Part shown: piece after piece, positions 13,844 through 20,516 of the stretch
Layout of the letters: each line of letters starts with the position of its first letter
Numbering within the stretch: position 1 is the stretch's first letter
Origin: Clostridia bacterium
GTDB taxonomy: Bacteria > Bacillota > Clostridia > Christensenellales > UBA1242
Assembly: GCA_028704215.1 (NCBI GenBank)
Contig: JAQVLJ010000003.1
Location: 1 to 23,643 of the forward strand
Direction of reading: 5' to 3'
DNA length: 23,643 nt
Made by a program: the position numbers and the translations under genes
The notes under the pieces: model-generated
What the model saw: the letters and a program-made list of their open reading frames with translations, nothing else
Databases searched by the model: none
What the model was told of the DNA's origin: nothing

Positions 13844-14965
13844 TTAAAATTTAATATATCCAAAGCCTTCACTGTTTCGGTTTTTTTCGATAGGAATACA
13901 ATTAGTTGTAAGAAAGTGCTTAACTTGGTCAGGGTAGAAGTTTTTGTATTTTTGCAAAATTATAGCACTTAAACCAGCCACAAAAGGAGTAGCTACAGAT
14001 GTTCCACTCATTGTGTCATAAAATTTTTTGTTTTTGAAGTTATTACAAGAAGTCATATTTACGCTTGGAGCTACGAGATCTGGTTTGTATTTTGAATTTG
14101 AGGGTCCCCGTGAACTAAAATTTGCTATCTTTATCACTCCATCATTTCGCCCATCGTCAATACCTCCAACGGTAATAATGCGAGAATTTGCACCGGGAGA
14201 TTTTATAGTTTTTGGAGTTGGCCCACTATTTCCAGCAGCTGCAACTACCACCAAACCACTATTCCAAAGCGTTTCTGCTCCCTTTTGAAGAGGATCAATT
14301 TTTTCGCTACATTCAGCCCCAAAGCTCATGCAAACGACACGAATGTTGTATTTGGCTTTGTTATCGTATATATATTGCATTGCATCAAGTATAGTATTTG
14401 CAGATGTTTCACCATTTTTGTCAAGTGCTTTTATACTTACAATATTAGTTTGGGGAGCTACACCGATAATACGCCTGTCAATAGTACCATTACCACTTCC
14501 GATACCGGCAACAAAAGTTCCGTGTCCGTTATCGTCATATAACACATTTTTTTCGTGCAAAAGGTCTTTAAAAGCAACGATTCTTCTTTTTGGTAACAAA
14601 AAATCAAAATGCGGATGAATACCAGTATCTATGTATGCGATAGAAATATTTTCACCATAAAATTGATTTTGACTAAGACTTTTTACATTACAAAATTCTA
14701 ATGCCTTGTAGATCATTGTGCAAACTTGTGTATTTGGCACAACATAACGAACACACTCAAAATCAGTCAAAATAGATATATTATCAAAAGCTGTTTGCAC
14801 ATAACATGCTTCTATGAATGGAAATGAAAAATGAACAATTTTCATATTGTCTAGTTTTTTTTGTAGTAACTCGATATCGTTGCAAAAAATAATGTAATCG
14901 TCCGAAATATCGTTTAATTGCGAAACTTTACCTATTATAGATTTGTCAATTTTGTCGATTTTCAT
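13844..14965 (-). CDS. Subtilisin-like serine protease (S8), intracellular AprX-like type
   Basis: 373 residues with the complete triad: Asp 113 in AYIDTGIHPH, His 148 in DDNGHGTFVAGI, Ser 323 in MSGTSVATPFVAG, plus the oxyanion Asn 246 in VAAAGNSGP. There is no signal peptide; the first 100 residues (MKIDKIDKSIIGKVSQ onward) look like an I9-type propeptide or N-terminal cap, with the motif order of Bacillus AprX-like intracellular subtilases. Likely a cytoplasmic endopeptidase activated by self-cleavage. Its ATG overlaps the stop of the 98-residue gene (ATGA), so the two are translationally coupled. AprX relatives are not essential in Bacillus; a role in late growth or sporulation is only an inference here. 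Confidence 0.93.
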   Translation of the reverse strand: MKIDKIDKSIIGKVSQLNDISDDYIIFCNDIELLQKKLDNMKIVHFSFPFIEACYVQTAFDNISILTDFECVRYVVPNTQVCTMIYKALEFCNVKSLSQNQFYGENISIAYIDTGIHPHFDFLLPKRRIVAFKDLLHEKNVLYDDNGHGTFVAGIGSGNGTIDRRIIGVAPQTNIVSIKALDKNGETSANTILDAMQYIYDNKAKYNIRVVCMSFGAECSEKIDPLQKGAETLWNSGLVVVAAAGNSGPTPKTIKSPGANSRIITVGGIDDGRNDGVIKIANFSSRGPSNSKYKPDLVAPSVNMTSCNNFKNKKFYDTMSGTSVATPFVAGLSAIILQKYKNFYPDQVKHFLTTNCIPIEKNRNSEGFGYIKF

Positions 14966-15258
14966 TTTATTTTTTCTATCAAATCATTCAACATTTTTTT
15001 TTGTTCTACGCTAAGCATAGGAGATAGGGTATTTTGAAGATTTGCTAAATATCCACTATTTAACTTACCTTCCTTTTTTAGTTTGTCTGCTTGTTGTAAA
15101 AATTCGCTAGTTAGAGATGATTGATCGTAGTTTTTGTATTTATTAATCAAGTTTTCATAGTCCTTAGTATCATTTGTAGTAGGCGTTTTATCTGGCTCAG
15201 TTGATTGTTTCGGTGTGTCTTTATGTAAATTAACTCGAGAAAATTGTCTTATATCCAT
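14962..15258 (-). CDS. Small helical protein coupled to the subtilase gene
   Basis: 98 residues, family not firmly recognised. The N-terminal 40 residues are polar and disordered-looking (KQSTEPDKTPTTNDT). The C-terminal 60 form probable amphipathic helices: YENLINKYKNYDQSSL, EFLQQADKLKKEGKLN, NLQNTLSPMLSVEQKKML, LNDLIEKIK. No cysteine, signal peptide or membrane segment. AAAGGAG (15270-15264 on the minus strand) lies 5 nt before ATG 15258. Its stop overlaps the subtilase start by 4 nt, a strong sign that it works with the protease, for example as adaptor, inhibitor or substrate; that is inference. It is read divergently from the glycine-rich gene at 15324. Confidence 0.75.
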   Translation of the reverse strand: MDIRQFSRVNLHKDTPKQSTEPDKTPTTNDTKDYENLINKYKNYDQSSLTSEFLQQADKLKKEGKLNSGYLANLQNTLSPMLSVEQKKMLNDLIEKIK

Positions 15259-15323
15259 AGTTACTCCTTTGTCACTTATTTAATATATGAGCATATATAT
15301 ATTAAAAGTGAAAAGGTGAAAAT
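15259..15323. promoter_or_regulatory. Shared divergent promoter region with a dyad
   Basis: This 65-bp stretch must drive both the subtilase unit (-) and the glycine-rich gene (+). It holds a near-perfect dyad, ATATATG (15283-15289) / CATATAT (15292-15298), with a 2-nt centre. No SigA -35/-10 pair stands out on either strand. CATA-type -10-like sequences on both strands resemble sporulation-sigma -10 boxes, but the -35 match is too weak to assign one. Confidence 0.35.
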
Positions 15324-15878
15324 ATGAGCTACAATTTGACTGATGAACATTTATACATAGACAAAAATGCATATCCATATCAAAAATACAACAAAAACAG
15401 TGTTTCATCAAATGATGACAAAACAACTGTAAATATTCAAGCGGACAAAGTAATATATCCGCAAGCATATCCTGAAAGTACTAACAATTACACAAATAAT
15501 AAAATTAATGAAATACCAGAACAATCAAATATTCAACAAAAGCCACAACAACGAAATATGTTTGGTGGATTAGGCAATTTGTTTCCAATGTTAGGCAATT
15601 TACTGGGGGGAGGCAGCAAAGGCGGACTAGGCAATGTTGTTCAGATGTTTCAAGGAAACGGATTAGATGGTATATTAAAAAATGGAAATCTTGGGAATTT
15701 GCTGAAAGGTGATGGACTAAAAAATATTTTAAATAACGATATGTTGGGTAATTTATTTGGTGGTAACACATCAGGTAGTGGGGGATTAAATATTGGAAAT
15801 ATTATGAAAATGTTTTCTCCCACACAAAAAAATAACTCAACAAAAAACAATTCGATAGATTCCTATCGAAAAGTTTGA
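15324..15878 (+). CDS. Glycine-rich low-complexity protein of unknown function
   Basis: 184 residues. The first 75 are polar, rich in Asn, Tyr and Gln (SYNLTDEHLYIDKNAYPYQKY). Residues about 75-165 are built from loose repeats of G-N/G-L plus hydrophobics: FGGLGNLFPMLGNLLGGG, GLGNVVQMFQGNGLDGIL, NLGNLLKGDGLKNILNNDML, GNLFGGN, LNIGNIMKMFSP. The end is Asn/Ser-rich. There is no signal peptide or true membrane helix. AAAAGGTGA precedes ATG 15324. The composition suggests a self-associating or surface or spore-structural protein, but nothing identifies it. It shares its promoter region with the small-protein/subtilase operon, so the two sides may be co-regulated. A minus-strand terminator hairpin is embedded in its last codons. 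Confidence 0.75.
   Translation: MSYNLTDEHLYIDKNAYPYQKYNKNSVSSNDDKTTVNIQADKVIYPQAYPESTNNYTNNKINEIPEQSNIQQKPQQRNMFGGLGNLFPMLGNLLGGGSKGGLGNVVQMFQGNGLDGILKNGNLGNLLKGDGLKNILNNDMLGNLFGGNTSGSGGLNIGNIMKMFSPTQKNNSTKNNSIDSYRKV
15841..15870 (-). terminator. Terminator of the nth-obg-yhbY unit, inside the 3' end of a convergent gene
   Basis: Read on the minus strand: TTCGATAG (15870-15863), 4-nt loop GAAT, CTATCGAA (15858-15851), then TTGTTTTTTG. The perfect 8-bp stem plus T-rich tail lies 18 nt after the yhbY stop. On the plus strand the stem is followed by AAGTTTG, so it would not terminate the glycine-rich gene. Confidence 0.75.
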
Positions 15879-15887
15879 TGTTAATTT

Positions 15888-16178
15888 TTACAAAATATGT
15901 TTAAAATTATCTTTTTCACTATATTTATATAGCACTATTTTTTTACCGATAGTTGCTACTATGTCGGCACCAAGTTTTGTAGCAATTTCACCCAATTCAT
16001 CACTAGTCAATTTATTTGTACTATTCAAAATACTAATTTTTACTAACTCGTGGTTGTTCAATTCTTCGCCTATTTTTTCATATATACTTGAAGAAAAACC
16101 TTCTTTTCCCACCCAAATTGTAGTTTTGGTTTTTGTAGAAAGGCTACGCAATAAAATTCTTTCTTGTTTTGTTAACAT
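15888..16178 (-). CDS. yhbY: YhbY-type CRM-domain RNA-binding protein
   Basis: 96 residues, a stand-alone CRM domain. LTKQERILLRSLSTKTKTTIWVGKEG matches the family start (LtgkQr..Lr..a..l.p.v.iGK.G), HELVKISIL is the central strand, and IVATIGKKIVLYK the C-terminal GxxxvlYR block. Family members bind pre-50S ribosomal particles and assist assembly. AAGGAA lies upstream of ATG 16178. It starts 12 nt after obg ends, and obg is a 50S-assembly GTPase, so the operon joins two ribosome-assembly genes. The GKxG loop expected in CRM domains is present as GKEG. Confidence 0.92.
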   Translation of the reverse strand: MLTKQERILLRSLSTKTKTTIWVGKEGFSSSIYEKIGEELNNHELVKISILNSTNKLTSDELGEIATKLGADIVATIGKKIVLYKYSEKDNFKHIL

Positions 16179-16190
16179 ATATTTTTCCTT

Positions 16191-17456
16191 TTAATCAACA
16201 AGCTCAAATTGTTGATCCCCGAATATAATTGTATCACCATCAACAGCACCGTTTGCACGAATTTGTTCTATAATGCCATCTTTTTCAAGTCTGTGTTGAA
16301 AGTATGATTGTGATTGAGGGTCACTAAATACAATTCCTCTTTGCAAATTGTCCACATATCCGCCTGAAATCCTGTATGTATCGTCGCTAATTTTTTCTAT
16401 TACGACAGTAGTAATATCTTGAATGTGCAATTCTTTTTTCTCAATTTTTAATGGCTCAGGAATAGGTAGAGTTTTTAATTTTTCATTAATTGATTTTAAC
16501 AAATTATTAATATTTTGTTTTGTAATGCTACATATTGGTATTACTTCTACATTTTTTACTTTTTTCTTAAAATCTTCAACAACTGTACTGTCCTGTGGTA
16601 ACAAATCGACTTTTGTCAAAGCGACAATTTGAGGTAGAGTAGACAAGTGTTTGTTATATGATTTTAGTTCTTTGTTAATAATTTTATAGTCTTCAATAGG
16701 ATTGTTTCCGTAATAACCTGAAGCATCAATAACATGTACTATCAATCTAGTTCTTTCAATGTGTGCTAAGAAGTCATGACCAAGCCCAGCGCCTTCACTT
16801 GCGCCTTCTATAAGTCCAGGGATATCTGCTACTATAAAACTATCATCATAGTACTTCACCACGCCGAGATTTGGTGATAAAGTGGTGAAATTATAATCAG
16901 CAATTTTTGGTTTTGCATTACTGATAACTGACAAAAGAGTGCTTTTGCCAACATTTGGTTTGCCCACAAGCGCTACATCAGCGATTGTTTTCAATTCTAA
17001 TTTAACTTTGTAAAATTTTGTCTTTTCACCAAGTTGCGAAAAATGAGGAGCTTGTCTAGTACTGGTTTTGAAAAAGTCATTTCCTCTTCCGCCTTTACCA
17101 CCTTGCAAAACTACATATTGGTCACCGTCAGCATACATATCTGCCAAAATTTCGTTAGTTTCAGCATCTTTGATTATAGTACCGCATGGCACTTGAATAA
17201 TCACGTCTTTGCCATTTTTGCCAGAACAAAGATGGGAGCCACCCTTTTCGCCAGCAGTCGCTTCAAATTTTTTTACATATTTAAAATCAATTAGCGTATT
17301 TTTATTTCTAGTTGCTTCAAAGATGATGCTTCCGCCATTTCCGCCATTTCCGCCATCTGGACCGCCATTTGGAACGTACTTTTCACGCAAAAAGCTTACT
17401 ATGCCATCTCCGCCATCACCAGCCTTTATTGAAATTTCTACTTTATCTATAAACAT
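16191..17456 (-). CDS. obg: Obg/CgtA GTPase
   Basis: 421 residues with the three Obg parts. The glycine-rich Obg fold is at 1-158 (AGDGGDGIVSFLREKYVPNG, GGPDGGNGGNGGSI). The G domain has P-loop GKPNVGKST at 165-173, TTLSPNLGVV at 191-200, DIPGLIEGA at 211-219 and TKVD in the G4 position. The C-terminal OCT domain is at about 340-421. It acts in late 50S assembly and stringent and stress control; in Bacillus it is also needed for sporulation initiation. It follows nth by 2 nt on the same strand, with CGGAGT as ribosome binding site. In Bacillus obg lies next to rplU-rpmA and spo0B; here it is 8 kb away in opposite orientation. Confidence 0.97.
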   Translation of the reverse strand: MFIDKVEISIKAGDGGDGIVSFLREKYVPNGGPDGGNGGNGGSIIFEATRNKNTLIDFKYVKKFEATAGEKGGSHLCSGKNGKDVIIQVPCGTIIKDAETNEILADMYADGDQYVVLQGGKGGRGNDFFKTSTRQAPHFSQLGEKTKFYKVKLELKTIADVALVGKPNVGKSTLLSVISNAKPKIADYNFTTLSPNLGVVKYYDDSFIVADIPGLIEGASEGAGLGHDFLAHIERTRLIVHVIDASGYYGNNPIEDYKIINKELKSYNKHLSTLPQIVALTKVDLLPQDSTVVEDFKKKVKNVEVIPICSITKQNINNLLKSINEKLKTLPIPEPLKIEKKELHIQDITTVVIEKISDDTYRISGGYVDNLQRGIVFSDPQSQSYFQHRLEKDGIIEQIRANGAVDGDTIIFGDQQFELVD

Positions 17457-17458
17457 AT

Positions 17459-18094
17459 TTACTCCGATTTATAATATTTACACATATTTTTTAATATACA
17501 ATCATCACAATTTGGCTTTACTGCTTTGCACTTGTATCTACCAAACAGAACCATTTGATGATGAAATTTTGAACGTCGTTCATACGGCACTATTTTTAGA
17601 AGTTCTTGCTCACATTTGTCAGGTGTGCTATTTACATTGCACAATCCCAATCTTTTGCTTACTCTAAGAACATGGGTGTCTACCGCAATAGTTTGTGCAC
17701 CAAACGCATTTGCTAATACTACATTTGCTGTTTTTCTACCTACACCACGCAAAGTGGACAAATTTTTCATATTATTAGGTATTTTGCCATTAAACTTTGA
17801 AACGATATCATAAGAACTTTCTATGATAGATTTTGATTTTTGATTGTAATATCCGCAACTTTTTATTATTTCTATAAGTTTATCTTTGCCCAATTCAATC
17901 ATTTGATTTGGTGTTGAAGCAACTTTAAACAGTTTTTCAGTGACCAAATTTACTCTTTTATCCGTACACTGAGCGGACAATATTACTGCTACAAGCAATT
18001 CATATGGGGTAGTGTAATTTAACTCTGATTTTGGATTTGGATTCAGTTTATCGAAGTATTCAAAAACCACATTCATATTATCTCTTGCATTCAT
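17459..18094 (-). CDS. nth: Endonuclease III (DNA glycosylase/AP lyase)
   Basis: 211 residues. The helix-hairpin-helix LRGVGRKTANVVLANAFG (about 115-132) contains catalytic Lys 121; the catalytic Asp is 139 in AVDTHVLRV. The C-terminal [4Fe-4S] cluster motif C-x6-C-x2-C-x5-C is at Cys 189, 196, 199 and 205. It removes oxidised pyrimidines from DNA and nicks the abasic site. Start is uncertain: ATG 18094 has no Shine-Dalgarno but sits 6 nt after a -10-like box (leaderless candidate); ATG 18076, six codons in, has a weak AAGAGA upstream. Both leave the family fold complete. It heads the nth-obg-yhbY unit, which ends at the terminator at 15841-15870. Confidence 0.95.
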   Translation of the reverse strand: MNARDNMNVVFEYFDKLNPNPKSELNYTTPYELLVAVILSAQCTDKRVNLVTEKLFKVASTPNQMIELGKDKLIEIIKSCGYYNQKSKSIIESSYDIVSKFNGKIPNNMKNLSTLRGVGRKTANVVLANAFGAQTIAVDTHVLRVSKRLGLCNVNSTPDKCEQELLKIVPYERRSKFHHQMVLFGRYKCKAVKPNCDDCILKNMCKYYKSE

Positions 18095-18100
18095 TTAAAA

Positions 18101-18129
18101 AGCATATCAAAATGACAAAAAAAAGTAAA
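18101..18129 (-). promoter_or_regulatory. Candidate leaderless promoter of nth-obg-yhbY
   Basis: On the minus strand TTTACT (18129-18124), 17-nt spacer, TATGCT (18106-18101), then 6 nt and ATG 18094. It starts directly after the DUF3343 stop codon (18134). Confidence 0.4.
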
Positions 18130-18133
18130 CTGA

Positions 18134-18394
18134 TTACAGAATTTTACGTGCTTTTTCTTTTCCGTTTTCATCTACAATAATATATATGCCTTCAAAATTG
18201 CTATAATTTCTACGAAACAAAATGTTTGTTGCTTGTGAAATGCTATCCACATCAATTTTTATGCTCAAACCACAAGAAGATGCTATACTTCTAGGTGTGC
18301 TTATCAATTTGCAAATTACACCATAGCTACGCATTATGTTATAAAATCCCAAAGTTTCTGTGCGAACTCCGAATGATATCACTGCATATTTCAT
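18134..18394 (-). CDS. DUF3343 protein (putative Se/S carrier-like)
   Basis: 86 residues from ATG 18394, which has AAGGTAG upstream; the longer frame to 18499 has no support and would overlap the neighbour's promoter. MKYAVISFGVRTETLGFYN and especially LISTPRSIASSCGLSIKI match the DUF3343 pattern (PREISxSCGLxLRF), with the invariant Cys near residue 40. The family is named in Pfam as a putative selenium/sulfur carrier, based on its gene neighbourhoods; biochemistry is thin. Here it is divergent from a class V cysteine-desulfurase-like gene, a natural sulfur or selenium donor, which supports a carrier role in a persulfide relay. No selD or other selenium gene is visible in the window. Confidence 0.85.
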   Translation of the reverse strand: MKYAVISFGVRTETLGFYNIMRSYGVICKLISTPRSIASSCGLSIKIDVDSISQATNILFRRNYSNFEGIYIIVDENGKEKARKIL

Positions 18395-18466
18395 TTGACT
18401 TACTACCTTATACCAATATACGTAACAATTTTTTTGATGGTGCAAAATGCTTTTTGTATTCATATA

Positions 18467-18489
18467 TATAATTAACCAATAAGTAAGGA
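18467..18489 (+). promoter_or_regulatory. Possible -10 box and ribosome binding site of the desulfurase-like gene
   Basis: A perfect TATAAT lies at 18467-18472 and AAGGA at 18485-18489, 9 nt before ATG 18499. No convincing -35 is found. The whole 104-bp divergent gap (18395-18498) shows nothing else I can name. Confidence 0.35.
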
Positions 18490-18498
18490 AAATCCACA

Positions 18499-19647
18499 AT
18501 GATATATCTTGATAATGCAGCTACGAGTTTTGAAAAACCAAATATCGTAAAACAAGCCGTAAATGAAGCATTGGAAAAATACACGGCTAATCCAGGACGT
18601 TCAGCACACAATCATAGTATTGATGTTGCTATAAAAGTATTTGAAGCGAGAGAAAGAGTAAAACAATTTTTTAATGCAGAAAGTGAAGAAAGAGTAGTGT
18701 TTACGCCAAATTGTACTACTGCTTTGAATTATACAATATTTGGTTCAATAAAAGAAGGCGGGCACGTTATAACAACTGCTTTTGAGCACAATTCTGTTTT
18801 GCGACCATTGTTTGAATTACAAAGACAGCGTAAGATAGATTTGACTATCCTGTATCCAGACAAAGACGGCTATTTTTTGCCCGAAAGTTTTGAAAAATCA
18901 ATTAAAAAAAACACTTATATGATAATTGTCAATCATATATCTAACGTTACGGGAACAATTCAAAAAATAGGTGAAATCGGAGCAATTTGTAAAAAATACA
19001 ATCTTTTATACATTGTTGATGCAGCACAGAGTGCGGGACACAAAAAAATTGATATGCAAGCAGATAATATTGATATTCTTTGTTTTGCGGGGCATAAAGG
19101 AACTTTTGGCATCTGTGGAAGCGGAGCAATGGTATGTTCAAACAAAGTAATATTAAAACCACATATGTTTGGAGGAACTGGCGCTTTCAGTGCAGAGGTT
19201 TTGCCACAAGTCACATTTCCAGAAAGTTTTGAGTGTGGTACAGTCAGTACTATACCAATAATAAGTTTAAGTGAGGGTATCAATTATGTGGCGAACAATT
19301 TTGGAGCAATACAGCAAAAATTGGATACTCTTACAGATTATTTAATCGAAAAAATTGAGAATTTACCTATTCAAAAATTGTATTACAAAAACAATTGTCA
19401 CGGCGTATTGAGTTTCAATTTTGAAAACATTGATAGTGGTTATGTTGGTGATATTCTTAATGAAAAATACGATATATGTGTTCGTACTGGACTGCATTGT
19501 GCGCCTCTTGTTCACCAATATTTTGATACAATAGAACAAGGAGCGGTGCGTGTGTCGATTGGATATTTCAATTCAAAAGAAGACATAGATGCCTTATATG
19601 ATGCGTTGACAGACATATATAAATCAAGTGCAATTAAAAAATATTAG
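18499..19647 (+). CDS. Class V aminotransferase-fold cysteine desulfurase-like enzyme
   Basis: 382 residues, PLP-dependent. MIYLDNAATSFEKP and NPGRSAHNHS are the family's N-terminal blocks; AFEHNS, VDAAQSAGH and CFAGHKG follow, with the PLP Lys at 200. RTGLHCAPLVHQ holds the probable persulfide Cys 334, in the RxGxHCAP context of SufS-type group II enzymes. The protein fits the unnamed cysteine-desulfurase-family branch that often neighbours DUF3343. Likely reaction: cysteine to alanine plus enzyme-bound persulfide, or selenocysteine to selenide. No sufCBD or iscU is nearby, so it is probably not the main Fe-S enzyme. Its 3' end overlaps the convergent membrane-protein gene by 14 nt. Confidence 0.9.
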   Translation: MIYLDNAATSFEKPNIVKQAVNEALEKYTANPGRSAHNHSIDVAIKVFEARERVKQFFNAESEERVVFTPNCTTALNYTIFGSIKEGGHVITTAFEHNSVLRPLFELQRQRKIDLTILYPDKDGYFLPESFEKSIKKNTYMIIVNHISNVTGTIQKIGEIGAICKKYNLLYIVDAAQSAGHKKIDMQADNIDILCFAGHKGTFGICGSGAMVCSNKVILKPHMFGGTGAFSAEVLPQVTFPESFECGTVSTIPIISLSEGINYVANNFGAIQQKLDTLTDYLIEKIENLPIQKLYYKNNCHGVLSFNFENIDSGYVGDILNEKYDICVRTGLHCAPLVHQYFDTIEQGAVRVSIGYFNSKEDIDALYDALTDIYKSSAIKKY

Positions 19648-20440
19648 TATTTTCAGATTTTCTTTTTCCACGAACAAAACAGATTAATGCAAAAATCATC
19701 AACAAACTACCAAACACTATATAGTATACGCTGTAAGGTATAATGATACTTATCACAAGCAACAGCAAACCGCTCAAAAAGAATTTTTTTGCATTATTTT
19801 TTGAACTAAATTTTTGCCAAAAATCTTTAAATGTAAATTTGGTCGCCTTCTCAGTAATTAAATTGCTTTTTGGTACACAATCATTTTTCGAAAAAAGATT
19901 AAAATATGTTTCACTTTTGTTAAGCAAAGATATTTTGTGATTGGCTATTGATGATGCTATTTTATTTGCCTTGTCAGTATATTGAGTACAAAGCACTATT
20001 ATTTCATCGCTTTTATCCAAAAATTTATTAATTATATCAAGTAAAATATACTCATCTAAAATAGATGTCTTGTAGTAGTATGTCACGATTTTATTTATAT
20101 CGTTTTTTGTATACGATACATACGCTGTGTGTATTTTTTTATTATCACCTTTTACGAGAGAAGCGATGTATTTACTTTTTTCTAAATCTGTTTTTAATTG
20201 CATTGACATATTACTCATTTCAATTTGTTGTAACACAGATGTTTCATTTTGTTTTTTAGCATTTTTTTTGACTGAAAAAATGTTAAGAATATAACATATC
20301 AACATCGTGATAGATATGCTTAACAAAAAAACTAGCCACAAGTTTTCCAAATAAAAATTGATCCATGCAAATGCAATTAAAAAAACAACTGCGGTTTTGA
20401 ACACAGTATCTAAAATTCTAATTATTTTAAATTTTGACAT
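19634..20440 (-). CDS. Membrane protein of unknown function with central cytosolic domain
   Basis: 268 residues, not recognised. Two N-terminal helices (about 12-30 and 33-54) and two C-terminal helices (about 217-235 and 237-257) flank a soluble, Lys-rich domain of about 160 residues, which should face the cytoplasm. That domain alternates strands and helices (KIHTAYVSYTKN, DEIIVLCTQYTDKANKIASS, KISLLNKSETYFNLF). The pattern recalls restriction-endonuclease-like Mrr folds, but no catalytic D-ExK is clear, so this is only a hint. ATG 20440 has no Shine-Dalgarno; a perfect TATAAT lies 6 nt upstream. The 3' end overlaps the convergent desulfurase-like gene by 14 nt with no terminator between them. 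Confidence 0.75.
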   Translation of the reverse strand: MSKFKIIRILDTVFKTAVVFLIAFAWINFYLENLWLVFLLSISITMLICYILNIFSVKKNAKKQNETSVLQQIEMSNMSMQLKTDLEKSKYIASLVKGDNKKIHTAYVSYTKNDINKIVTYYYKTSILDEYILLDIINKFLDKSDEIIVLCTQYTDKANKIASSIANHKISLLNKSETYFNLFSKNDCVPKSNLITEKATKFTFKDFWQKFSSKNNAKKFFLSGLLLLVISIIIPYSVYYIVFGSLLMIFALICFVRGKRKSENTNIF

Positions 20441-20446
20441 ATCACA

Positions 20447-20477
20447 ATTATATCCATATTTGTATCACATCATACAA
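20447..20477 (-). promoter_or_regulatory. Candidate leaderless promoter of the membrane-protein gene
   Basis: On the minus strand a perfect TATAAT (20452-20447) is followed by 6 nt and ATG 20440. The -35 is weak: TTGTAT (20477-20472) with a 19-nt spacer. Confidence 0.4.
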
Positions 20478-20481
20478 TTAG

Positions 20482-20510
20482 TTGACATTTGGACAGTACT
20501 TTTATAAACT
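20482..20510 (+). promoter_or_regulatory. Leaderless promoter of the pyrimidine-nucleoside phosphorylase gene
   Basis: Perfect TTGACA (20482-20487), 17-nt spacer, TAAACT (20505-20510), then 6 nt to ATG 20517; TATAAA at 20503 with a 15-nt spacer is the alternative. Either way the predicted start is at or beside the initiation codon, and no Shine-Dalgarno exists. Confidence 0.6.
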
Positions 20511-20516
20511 CTAAAT

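Noticed and set aside
14028..14618. Several open frames on the plus strand across 14028-14618
   Set aside because: They lie antisense to the subtilase, whose catalytic motifs are intact; no ribosome binding sites or recognisable domains.
15259..15323. Sporulation-sigma (SigE or SigK) promoter for the divergent pair
   Set aside because: CATA-like -10 sequences exist, but the -35 elements and spacing do not match well enough in such A/T-rich DNA.
15851..15870. Hairpin TTCGATAG/CTATCGAA as a terminator for the plus-strand glycine-rich gene
   Set aside because: It lies before that gene's stop codon and has no T run on the plus strand; it fits the minus strand instead.
17209..17667. 152-codon plus-strand frame over obg and nth
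   Set aside because: Antisense shadow of two well-conserved genes; the proline/phenylalanine-rich translation mirrors the glycine-rich Obg domain.
18395..18499. Extended N-terminus of the DUF3343 protein up to 18499
   Set aside because: The extension overlaps the divergent desulfurase-like start, has no ribosome binding site, and the family begins at MKYAVISF.
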